DNA of 14,609 bases from Actinomycetes bacterium (GTDB taxonomy: Bacteria > Actinomycetota > Humimicrobiia > JAHJRV01): the NCBI GenBank assembly GCA_030640275.1, contig DAOWJR010000077.1, forward strand, positions 1 to 14,609. Direction: 5' to 3'. Below are positions 1 through 7,805 of this stretch, piece by piece. The translations under genes were made by a program, and so were the position numbers. Within the stretch, counting starts at the first letter, position 1, and each line of letters begins with the position of its first letter. The notes beneath the pieces were generated by a model that worked only from the letters and a program-made list of their open reading frames with translations, was not told the origin of the DNA and searched no databases.

Positions 1-675
1 AAAAGGTTCAAACGCAATAAACTTATCAGTCTCTTCTATTATTCTTTTACCATCTTGTAATTCTTTCTTTATAATTTCACAAAAAACACATTTTTTAAAT
101 TTATCAAAATATCTCTTTGCCCCATCAAGCTCATCTAATACCAAATTTGGCACAATTGGTAATCCAAAAAGCTGTGAGTGAGGGTGATCTAAAGATGCTC
201 CTGCTTCTTTTCCATGATTTATTATTATATGAATAAATTTTATATTTGGGTTTTCAGATAGCTCTTTATATCTAATTAAGTATGCTTTCAAAACCAATTC
301 AATCTGTTTCTCATTCATTAAAGGTAGTAATAAATCATGGTTTGGTGAGTGGATTATTACCTCATGAGCCCCAACTCCATTCATAGTAAAATATATTCCA
401 TTTTTAATAAGTTCTGGTTTACCCTCAGGTATAAGTGCTGGAAATTTATTCGGAACTACCCTTACTTTCCATCCAGAACTATTTGGTTCACCATTATCTC
501 TAAAAGCCAGAACTTCAAGGGGAGTCATATATTCATTCCCATAGCAAAATGGACATATTGTTCTTTTTTTTGAAACAATTCGTTTTGTTTCTGAGAATGA
601 ATGAGGGCGACGTGCTCTTTCAGTAGCTATAATAACCCATTTACCTGTAACAATGTCTTGACGTAATTGAGGCAA
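1..675 (-). CDS. galT: galactose-1-phosphate uridylyltransferase family, 3'-truncated by window edge
   Basis: GalT of the HIT superfamily swaps UMP between UDP-glucose and galactose-1-phosphate in the cytosolic Leloir pathway. The frame is open from 675 to base 1, giving 225 residues of a protein usually about 320-350 long. The N-terminus PQLRQDIVTGKWVIIATERA is typical of the family. A first CxxC (C41, C44) and H113 plus H164 fit the structural metal site. HPHSQ at 164-168 supplies the catalytic second histidine (H166), with Ser where Escherichia coli has Gly. A second CxxC (C196, C199) also occurs. The start must be TTG: the codon just before it is TAG, and GGTGAG lies 7 nt upstream. It follows the response regulator by 32 nt and is probably the distal gene of the leftward operon. 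Because the family includes ADP-glucose phosphorylases and other nucleotidylyltransferases, the exact substrate is uncertain. Confidence 0.88.
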   Translation of the reverse strand, partial: MPQLRQDIVTGKWVIIATERARRPHSFSETKRIVSKKRTICPFCYGNEYMTPLEVLAFRDNGEPNSSGWKVRVVPNKFPALIPEGKPELIKNGIYFTMNGVGAHEVIIHSPNHDLLLPLMNEKQIELVLKAYLIRYKELSENPNIKFIHIIINHGKEAGASLDHPHSQLFGLPIVPNLVLDELDGAKRYFDKFKKCVFCEIIKKELQDGKRIIEETDKFIAFEPF

Positions 676-682
676 CTAACTA

Positions 683-688
683 CTCACC
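683..688 (-). promoter_or_regulatory. ribosome binding site that fixes the TTG start of galT
   Basis: On the minus strand GGTGAG, matching the 3' half of the consensus AGGAGGTGA, sits 7 nt before TTG at 675-673. An upstream ATG in the same frame meets a TAG immediately before this TTG, so TTG is the only start that keeps the conserved N-terminus. Confidence 0.6.
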
Positions 689-707
689 ATCCTTTTCTCT
701 TATTTTT

Positions 708-1064
708 TTATTCTTTTTCTAAAAGATTTCTTATTTCCTGTTTTACTTTAGTTAAATCTGATGATTTTACAATATACTTATCAGCAGCCCATGTAGTAAA
801 ATTTTGAGAGTATTCCCCATAAGCAGTAAGCATTATTATTGGTATGTCTTTATCTATCTCTCTCATTCTCTGTAGTAATTCCATCCCATCCATATCTGGC
901 ATCTTTATATCTATTGTAACCAGATCTGGACGTTCTAATTCAAATTTCTTTAACCCCTCCACTCCATTTTCAGCTACATATACTATATATCCCTCCTCTT
1001 CTAATTCAGTTTTATATAACAGTCTTTGATTCTCTTCATCCTCAACAATTAATATCTTTTTCAT
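708..1064 (-). CDS. single-domain (receiver-only) response regulator
   Basis: A 118-residue CheY-like receiver with no output domain. Acidic-pocket residues E8 and D9 lie at the N-terminus, the predicted phosphoacceptor is D52 within IDIKMPDMDG, the switch threonine is T80 in IIMLTAYG, and the conserved lysine is K100 in YIVKSS. The receiver fills the whole protein, so the output must come through protein contact or phosphotransfer. It starts at ATG with AAGGA about 7 nt upstream. It lies 93 nt downstream of the multi-GAF histidine kinase on the same strand and is its obvious partner; that pairing is inferred from adjacency. galT follows after 32 nt. The family call is secure, the biological target unknown. 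Confidence 0.93.
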   Translation of the reverse strand: MKKILIVEDEENQRLLYKTELEEEGYIVYVAENGVEGLKKFELERPDLVTIDIKMPDMDGMELLQRMREIDKDIPIIMLTAYGEYSQNFTTWAADKYIVKSSDLTKVKQEIRNLLEKE

Positions 1065-1123
1065 AATTCATCCTTTTTTATAACTTTTACATATTAAATA
1101 TTTTTTTTATTTTTAAAATATTT

Positions 1124-1141
1124 GCAATGAAGTCTCATTGC
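1124..1141 (-). other. small perfect hairpin between kinase and response regulator genes
   Basis: GCAATGA and TCATTGC form a perfect 7-bp stem around a 4-nt loop, in the 93-nt gap between the kinase stop and the response-regulator start. On the minus strand the stem is followed by A-rich, not U-rich, sequence. It is therefore not a canonical intrinsic terminator and could be an mRNA processing or stability element. The rest of the gap is nearly pure A/T. Confidence 0.4.
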
Positions 1142-1157
1142 TAGAAGTTAGGATAGG

Positions 1158-4100
1158 TTACAAACCTTTTATCTTCACTGCACTTTTTGGTAAAAATACT
1201 GTAAATGTTGTGCCCCCTTCTTCTGTACTTTTAAACTCAATTCTTCCATGATGTAGTTCTATAATTCTGCTTGAAACAGAAAGACCCAGTCCAGTTCCTT
1301 TGATTTTGGTAGTAAAAAATGGCATAAACATTTTTTCCTTTATATATGGCGGTATTGATTTACCTTCATTATTTATCATCACAAAATCTTCATTATCCCT
1401 ATGTCCCGTTTCAATTTTTATTATCCCCCCAACTGGTGATGCTTCAATTGCATTCTGAAGTAAGTTGAAAAATACCTGTTTTAACTGTGATGATGAGCCA
1501 AATACAGTAGGAAGAGATTCCATCAATTTTTGTTCTACTTTAATCTCTTTATCTCTACAACTTGTTTTGAGAATATTCATAATATCCAAAATTATTTTAT
1601 TTAAGTCTACTAAATCATATTTCAGTTTCTTGGGACTTGCTATATCCAATACTTCGCCTACTATATTTTCTAATCTCTTTACTTCTTTAATAATAATTGA
1701 TGTATATTCTCTATCTGTTTCATCATCTTTGTGCTTTTTCTGAAGCCTTCTAACAAACCCGCCAATTGAAACAAGTGGATTTCTTATTTCGTGAGCAACT
1801 CCAGCTGAAAGTTCACCCAGCATTGCTAATTGTTCAGAATCCTTAACTCTTTTCTCTAACTTCACTATGTCTGTTACATCCTGTATAGATAACACAACTC
1901 CAATAACATTCTTTAGAGAATCCTTAAACGGATAAATACTAATATCTGCAATAACTTTTTTATTGTTCGCTAAACAATGAACTTTAGAAAGTTCCTGGGG
2001 TTCTCCCTTTGTAGAAGTCTCTTCAATTATACCCATTAAGTCAAACTCTTCTATTTTTAAGGGAAGTTTCAAAAGGCTTCTTCCAATAATTTCCTTTTTG
2101 GATAAACCGATGAAACTTTCAAAACTCGAGTTACAGCTACTTATAATCGTATTTTTATCTATAACAGATATTGCTGATGTTATACTTTCAACTATATTTT
2201 CACTATAGTTCTTTAGCTCCTGTAGTTCTATATTAGCCATCTCCATTGAACTTATACTTTCTTTCAATTTTTTATGCACAGTTGCATTATCAATAGCCAA
2301 TCCTGCTTGATTAGCAAACATAACCAAAAAATTAATATCCTCAACTGCGATAGCTCTTTTATTGAAATGATTATCCACAATAACTACCCCTACTGCTTTA
2401 TCTCTCGATAGGAGAGGAACTATCGCAAAATCCTCCCAGTCCAATAACTCGCCTATCTCATTTTCAATGGGAAATTCTTTAATAGCAATCTTTATATTAA
2501 AAGGTTTTTTCTCTAAAAATGTTCTTCCTACTACTTTTTTACCATTAATTGGTATCTTAACTGCTTTAATTCTTTTTGTTAATTCAGTTAAATACTCCTC
2601 ATCATCCCTTTTTCTATAAAGTATATCTTTTAAAGATAATTCTTCTTCTGAAACCTGTTGCCATATCTTCCAGGCTTCTTCGTAACTTGATGGACCTACT
2701 GCGGTTTTCCCCTCTAAAAATTCAATTTTCTCATCAGGTAGTAAAAGAAATGCTCTATTAAAACCAAAGCCATCACCAAATGTAAGACCAGTTAATATCA
2801 CTTTCAGAACATCATCTAATTCTAATGTTGAACTTGAAGCTCTCATAATCTCATATAAAATTGAGATTTCTCTTAACCTGTCCTGGTTTATTTTAGCTAG
2901 ATTTTGAGTATCTTTGAAAAGTCGAGCATTTTCTATGGATATAGCTGCTTGATTTGCAGATATTGTTAGAAGTTTAACCTCATCATCAGTGAATGTTGGT
3001 TCATCTTTACTCTTATATACATTTAATACACCTATAACTCTGTCCTGGTATTTCATTGGAATTGAAAGTAGTGATTTAATTCCCTCCTTAACCATTGAGG
3101 GTATATTATAAACTCTATCATCTTTAGTTATATCAGGTAGTAAAAGTGATTCACCTTCAGTTATTACCCAATTTGTGCCATCATCTTTTATCTGTTCTGA
3201 TCTGCTTTTAACATAATCATCACTGAGTCCTATATATCTAACTGTCTCAAACATCCTTCCAGTTGCATCTATGAGTTTTACGGAGCATTTATCTGCGTGA
3301 AGCAATTTTGCATTAAGATCTAAATAACTATCTAAAACCTTTTCAAAATCTATTGTAGAACTTAATTTATCACTTACTTGAAACAGTAGAGAAAGCTCTT
3401 CTACTTTCGACTTTAACTCATAATATAGTTGAGCATTATCAATTGCTAAAGCTGCTTTATTTGCCAGAATTATTAAAAGACGTAAATCCTCTTCATCAAA
3501 AGTACCTTCTGGAGAAATTGGAGTTGTAAGTTTATTATAAAGGCTGATAGTTCCTATTATTTCATCTTTGATTAGAAGTGGTGTGCAGATTTCTGTCTTT
3601 ACCATTGACTCAGGTGGATGAATAAATCTTTCATCACCAATAACATCGTTAGTAATGACTGGTTGCTTTTCTTTCGCAACCCAGCCTGCAATTCCTTCTC
3701 CCAACTTTAAATCGGGAATTATCTCGCTCTCATAAGGCATCCCTGAACTAGCTTTTCTTATTAAAATTTTGGAATCTGAATCTAAAAGACGAATTATTCC
3801 ACCTTCACATTTCACTATTTCAGAACTTATCTTAAGAATTAAATCTAAAAGTTGTTGAAGTTCCATAGTTGATGATAAGGCAGTGGATATCTCCTCAATT
3901 GTTGAGAGTTCTTTAACCCTGCGGAGAGCTCTATTATAAATTTGAGCATCACTTATAGCTCCAGAAATATAACTTGCTATTGTTTGAAGTATTTTAACTT
4001 CTCTGTCAGTAAAATGGTATAGTTTTATTGTATTAACATTCATTACACCTATTAGCTTATCAAAGCTTATAAGAGGTATAGATAGATGAGAGGTAAATAT

Positions 4101-4475
4101 CTCCTCTTTTGTCTCAGGAAAATATTTAAATTTAGGATGCTTTTTAACTTCTGGTATCATCAGTGGTTTTCTTATTTCTGCACATGTCCCAGTTACTCCT
4201 TCACCTATATCTAATTTAACTTTCGTGATTGAATCAGGGTCAAGACCATCAGTTGCTTCTAAAATCAGTTTTTCTGTTGGCTCATTGTATAAAAATATAG
4301 AGCACACATCCACTTTAAGCAGCCTTTTTGTCAGCTTTACAATCTGCTCAAGTCTTTTATTTAAGTCTAACCTGGATGTCGCAATCTGACCTATCTGGCT
4401 TAAGGCATAAATGTATTCATCTTCTATAGGAATTTCATTTAACTTTTTAGGATTATCCTGCATAAAATCCACCAT
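1158..4475 (-). CDS. soluble multi-GAF/PAS sensor histidine kinase
   Basis: A 1105-residue kinase with no evident membrane segment or signal peptide, so cytosolic. The layout is four GAF domains (about 25-180, 193-350, 363-520 and 538-735), a PAS domain (about 757-872), HisKA (about 880-950) and HATPase_c (about 993-1097). Each GAF is introduced by a similar helical segment (for example around 194-221 and 363-392), so the sensory half is a roughly 170-residue repeated unit. H895 in AGVAHEIRNP is the predicted autophosphorylation site. The N box has N1004 and N1008, and GTGLGL lies at 1060-1065. The usual G1 motif DxGxG reads N1036-E-G-K-S1040, a deviation known in some related kinases. GAF4 is the longer variant with GFNRAFLLL (571-579). 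The outer ATG has no Shine-Dalgarno; the in-frame ATG at 4463 has GGTGG shortly upstream and may be the real start. It lies 43 nt after glgA and before its likely partner receiver. The signal sensed is unknown. Confidence 0.93.
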   Translation of the reverse strand: MVDFMQDNPKKLNEIPIEDEYIYALSQIGQIATSRLDLNKRLEQIVKLTKRLLKVDVCSIFLYNEPTEKLILEATDGLDPDSITKVKLDIGEGVTGTCAEIRKPLMIPEVKKHPKFKYFPETKEEIFTSHLSIPLISFDKLIGVMNVNTIKLYHFTDREVKILQTIASYISGAISDAQIYNRALRRVKELSTIEEISTALSSTMELQQLLDLILKISSEIVKCEGGIIRLLDSDSKILIRKASSGMPYESEIIPDLKLGEGIAGWVAKEKQPVITNDVIGDERFIHPPESMVKTEICTPLLIKDEIIGTISLYNKLTTPISPEGTFDEEDLRLLIILANKAALAIDNAQLYYELKSKVEELSLLFQVSDKLSSTIDFEKVLDSYLDLNAKLLHADKCSVKLIDATGRMFETVRYIGLSDDYVKSRSEQIKDDGTNWVITEGESLLLPDITKDDRVYNIPSMVKEGIKSLLSIPMKYQDRVIGVLNVYKSKDEPTFTDDEVKLLTISANQAAISIENARLFKDTQNLAKINQDRLREISILYEIMRASSSTLELDDVLKVILTGLTFGDGFGFNRAFLLLPDEKIEFLEGKTAVGPSSYEEAWKIWQQVSEEELSLKDILYRKRDDEEYLTELTKRIKAVKIPINGKKVVGRTFLEKKPFNIKIAIKEFPIENEIGELLDWEDFAIVPLLSRDKAVGVVIVDNHFNKRAIAVEDINFLVMFANQAGLAIDNATVHKKLKESISSMEMANIELQELKNYSENIVESITSAISVIDKNTIISSCNSSFESFIGLSKKEIIGRSLLKLPLKIEEFDLMGIIEETSTKGEPQELSKVHCLANNKKVIADISIYPFKDSLKNVIGVVLSIQDVTDIVKLEKRVKDSEQLAMLGELSAGVAHEIRNPLVSIGGFVRRLQKKHKDDETDREYTSIIIKEVKRLENIVGEVLDIASPKKLKYDLVDLNKIILDIMNILKTSCRDKEIKVEQKLMESLPTVFGSSSQLKQVFFNLLQNAIEASPVGGIIKIETGHRDNEDFVMINNEGKSIPPYIKEKMFMPFFTTKIKGTGLGLSVSSRIIELHHGRIEFKSTEEGGTTFTVFLPKSAVKIKGL

Positions 4476-4518
4476 AAATATAAATATGACAACAATTTAG
4501 CAAGTTTTTAGCCATAAT

Positions 4519-5982
4519 TTATTTTGATGACATTGCTTTATTATATAGTTTAACATATTTATTTGCTGAATTATTCCACGAAAAATCCTGTTCCATAGCT
4601 CTTCTGACAATTCTATCCCATCTCTTTTTATCTTTAAACACATCAATTGCTCTTTTAATTGCTGAAAGCATATCCTTTGAGCTCGCTTCTTTAAAAACAA
4701 ATCCAGTACCTCTTTCAATATGTTTATCACAGTCAATTACCGTATCCGCTAATCCTCCAGTCTTTCTAACAATCGGTATTGTTCCATACTTTAAGCTAAT
4801 CATCTGTCCTAATCCGCAGGGTTCAAATCTTGAAGGCATTAAAAACATGTCACAACCTGCATAAATTTTGTGTGCTAATTTTGAATCAAACCTTAAATTT
4901 ACCTTAAAATTTTCCTTAAATTTATATGACATCTTTTCAAAAATTTTGTGATAGTAAGCGTTTCCAGTTCCCAATATTATTAAATTTGCTCCCAAATTTA
5001 TAATCTTTTCCATAGCTTTCTCAACGAGATCCAATCCCTTCTGGTCAGCTAATCTTGATATGATTCCAATAAGTGGCGCTTGCATACTTAATCGAGAACT
5101 TTTTAAACCCTGCTCAATCAAAAGGGCTTTTTTACACTTAATTTTTCCTTTCAGATTCTTATTAGAATATCTTTTCTTAATAGACCTATCAGTCTCTGGA
5201 TTCCATTGTGTATAATCTATCCCATTTATAATTCCAAATAGATCCTTTTCTCTGATTCTCAACACCCCATCTAAACCACAACCATATTCTGGTGTAAGAA
5301 TTTCTTTACTATAAGTTGGACTTACCGTATTTATCTTTTCAGAAAATATCATTCCACCCTTCATGAAATTTAATTTTCCCCAATACTCCATTTTATCTAT
5401 AGAATATAAATTTTTATCAAGACCAACTTCATCTAATAAATCATGTGAAAAAATCCCCTGATAGGCTAAATTGTGAATTGTAAAAACTGTAGCAATTCTA
5501 TTATAAAGAGGATTGTCTTTAAATTCCGTTTTTAGTAAAACGGGAACCAAAGCTGTATGAAAATCATTACAATGAATAACATCTGGAAACCATTCTAATT
5601 TTCTTAACATCATTAGAATAGCTCTTGAAAAAAGGGTAAATCTATGAGCATTATCAGGATAGTCACCCTCTTTAGTTCCATAAATCTGGTCCCTATAAAA
5701 ATACTGATTATTTTCAATAAAATAAATTGGAACTTCTTGACCCATTTTCCCTTCATATATCTTTGCCTCCATAATGCCAGAATTTCCCATATAAATTTTT
5801 AATACATCATCTATTTTTTTTAACCCAACTATTTTATCTTCTACTTTTTTGTATTTTGGCATCACAACTCTTACATCATGACCTAACTTTGATAATGCAA
5901 ATGGGAGACTACCTACCACATCAGCTAATCCTCCCACCTTTGCATAAGGATATACTTCTGATGACGCTAAAAGTATTTTCAC
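4519..5982 (-). CDS. glgA: glycogen synthase (GT5, ADP-glucose type)
   Basis: GlgA transfers glucose from ADP-glucose to the non-reducing end of a growing alpha-1,4-glucan in the cytosol. The 487 residues match the usual bacterial length of about 475-490. N-terminal KVGGLADVVGSLP (K15, G17, G18) is the ADP-glucose-binding loop. Other landmarks are HCNDFHT (137-143), IHNLAYQG (169-176), GIDYTQWNP (254-262), SRLADQKGLDL (309-319) and PSRFEPCGLGQM (383-394, with catalytic-type E387), followed by the GG loop at 409-410. The start is GTG at 5982, with AGAGGA about 6-7 nt upstream. It is 39 nt downstream of a GH57 gene and 43 nt upstream of the kinase gene. No glgC (ADP-glucose pyrophosphorylase) or GH13 branching enzyme is present in the window. 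Use of UDP-glucose instead cannot be excluded. Confidence 0.95.
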   Translation of the reverse strand: MKILLASSEVYPYAKVGGLADVVGSLPFALSKLGHDVRVVMPKYKKVEDKIVGLKKIDDVLKIYMGNSGIMEAKIYEGKMGQEVPIYFIENNQYFYRDQIYGTKEGDYPDNAHRFTLFSRAILMMLRKLEWFPDVIHCNDFHTALVPVLLKTEFKDNPLYNRIATVFTIHNLAYQGIFSHDLLDEVGLDKNLYSIDKMEYWGKLNFMKGGMIFSEKINTVSPTYSKEILTPEYGCGLDGVLRIREKDLFGIINGIDYTQWNPETDRSIKKRYSNKNLKGKIKCKKALLIEQGLKSSRLSMQAPLIGIISRLADQKGLDLVEKAMEKIINLGANLIILGTGNAYYHKIFEKMSYKFKENFKVNLRFDSKLAHKIYAGCDMFLMPSRFEPCGLGQMISLKYGTIPIVRKTGGLADTVIDCDKHIERGTGFVFKEASSKDMLSAIKRAIDVFKDKKRWDRIVRRAMEQDFSWNNSANKYVKLYNKAMSSK

Positions 5983-6021
5983 TCTTGTTCCTCTATTAAT
6001 TTAAATGACAAAATAAATCAA

Positions 6022-7785
6022 TTATACAATTTTTATTGGTGATTTAAGATTTTCTGGTGGTGAAATTTCTAAAATTTCATAAATTTTAAATAAGTGTTCT
6101 CTAAATTCTTGTTCCCATAATTCATCCATTCCAGATTTTTCATTATCACCTAACCACCAGAACCAATCACTTCCCTCAGCAATATATATTTGCTTTAAAA
6201 TCTTTTCTCTTTTTTCCCCATCAATCCCAGAGTTTATAGATTTTTCCACATCAACCCTGGCTTGATAAAGATAATCCCAAGCTTGATTCTGTCCCTCTCC
6301 TCCTGTCCAGTTTGAGAAATCTCCCCTCACCCATGATCCAGGCTTTATGTTGTAAAGTCTATCTGTTGGTGGATATTTGCCTAAATAATCAGTCACACTA
6401 ACTAACTTAAACTGATTACTTTCATTCAATTTTTTATATAGATTAGATAAGAACTCAATTCCATCTCTTTCGTAATACTCCCAACAGTTCTCTCCATCCA
6501 AAGCAATGGTTACTAAATAAGGTTTAAAGTCTCGTGAAACCGAAAAATATATTCTTTCTAATCTATCTACGAAGTCATTAACTGCATCTTCCCAACTCAT
6601 GTTGTTATATACAAAGCCTATCAGGTCAGATAAAATCTGGTCCCTGAAAATTATATTTATAGAGTTATTACCATTAAAGAAAGTATATGGTTTATAAAGA
6701 AGATGTAGGTTTTTTACTACCCTGTCATTTCCCAAAGATAAGTCCACATCAATACTTTTGCTTAAGATAGCCTGATCAGCGATTGTCCAAAAAATCCCAG
6801 ATTCTGCTAAAATCTTTAATGATTCATTCGAAACTGCCATCTCAGGTGGCCACATTCCATTAGGTTTTGAACCAAATGTTGATTTATGAAAATTAAGACC
6901 TTTTTCTACTTGCGCTCTTGCATCTTCTGAAAATGTGAAATGGTTATCAGGAACAATGCTTTTTGGATTAGCTTCAATGGCCACTTTATTATCTATTAAA
7001 AGGGGTAATATTGGATGATAATGAGGAGAACTTATGATTTCAATCCTTTTTTGCTCCTCCATTTGCTTATATTTTGGAATTATTCTTTTTATAATTTTAA
7101 GTTGCTCATCATAAAGCTTTTTCTTCTCCTTCTCACTATAGCTATTACCTTTTTGAACAAGTCCAATTAAAAATCGATTATTTTCTATAAACACTGGATC
7201 AAACCAGGAAAGATCAAACCGTACTTGAAGATCCCTATATTCCTGCTCAGTTAGTTTGTTTATGATAGATAAAGAACCTTTTAGATTTCTTTCTAAACTT
7301 CCTACCTTAAAACTTCTTTTTAAATCTTCTATTTTAATTAAAATCTTTTTATATTGCTCATAATTCGAAATCCTTTTAATATTGCTGGGCGGACACATCC
7401 ATCTTAGTATAAACTCTTTTTCCTTTATTGTAAGTTTCGATGCAGGTTTCAAACTAATATCTAAATATTTATCACTAATTTTTTCGTCAGAAATCAGTTC
7501 TATTTGCTTCACTAATGAAGGAACTAAATTAAAAGTCTGTTTTATATTGGGATAGTTGTCTAAAATTGTAACCATGTCCAAATAATCTTTAATTGAATGT
7601 AGTCTAACCCATGGAAGAAAGGCCACATTACTATCAACACTATCATCCGCATGATCAATATTAGTATTATTATCGCTAATATTACAGTTACTAATCGTTG
7701 TGTAATCATTTAAATACCAGGGTTGGTGCATATGCCAGATGAAGGCAATATGAAGTGGATATTCTGATTTTTTTTTAATTAACAT
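6022..7785 (-). CDS. GH57 glycoside hydrolase, COG1449-type alpha-amylase/alpha-mannosidase family
   Basis: GH57 enzymes are retaining alpha-glycan hydrolases or transferases with an incomplete TIM barrel. Family signatures in this 587-residue protein are HMHQP (18-22), SPHYHPILPL (253-262), MWPPEMAVS (311-319, with nucleophile-type E315) and ALDGENCWEYY (428-438, with acid/base-type D430). There is no signal peptide, which suggests an intracellular enzyme acting on glycogen or imported oligosaccharides. After the HQP motif, residues about 29-54 form an Asn/Asp-rich stretch before the conserved PWVRLHSIKDY; this looks like a lineage insertion. The ATG start is 20 nt after the stop of the upstream GH57 gene, with only a weak AG-rich binding site. 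glgA follows after 39 nt. The subfamily is poorly characterised: hydrolase, branching or other alpha-glucan activity is possible. Confidence 0.88.
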   Translation of the reverse strand: MLIKKKSEYPLHIAFIWHMHQPWYLNDYTTISNCNISDNNTNIDHADDSVDSNVAFLPWVRLHSIKDYLDMVTILDNYPNIKQTFNLVPSLVKQIELISDEKISDKYLDISLKPASKLTIKEKEFILRWMCPPSNIKRISNYEQYKKILIKIEDLKRSFKVGSLERNLKGSLSIINKLTEQEYRDLQVRFDLSWFDPVFIENNRFLIGLVQKGNSYSEKEKKKLYDEQLKIIKRIIPKYKQMEEQKRIEIISSPHYHPILPLLIDNKVAIEANPKSIVPDNHFTFSEDARAQVEKGLNFHKSTFGSKPNGMWPPEMAVSNESLKILAESGIFWTIADQAILSKSIDVDLSLGNDRVVKNLHLLYKPYTFFNGNNSINIIFRDQILSDLIGFVYNNMSWEDAVNDFVDRLERIYFSVSRDFKPYLVTIALDGENCWEYYERDGIEFLSNLYKKLNESNQFKLVSVTDYLGKYPPTDRLYNIKPGSWVRGDFSNWTGGEGQNQAWDYLYQARVDVEKSINSGIDGEKREKILKQIYIAEGSDWFWWLGDNEKSGMDELWEQEFREHLFKIYEILEISPPENLKSPIKIV

Positions 7786-7805
7786 AAAATAATTCTTCTA
7801 TATTC

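Noticed and set aside
349..573. 74-codon plus-strand open frame inside galT.
   Set aside because: Antisense to a well-conserved GalT N-terminal region with intact metal and HPH motifs.
1465..1743. 92-codon plus-strand open frame inside the histidine kinase gene.
   Set aside because: Antisense to the conserved HisKA/HATPase region; composition reflects the complement of kinase codons.
4497..4736. 79-codon minus-strand open frame over the 3' end of glgA.
   Set aside because: Out of frame with glgA, whose conserved C-terminal sequence covers the same bases; no ribosome site or recognisable protein.
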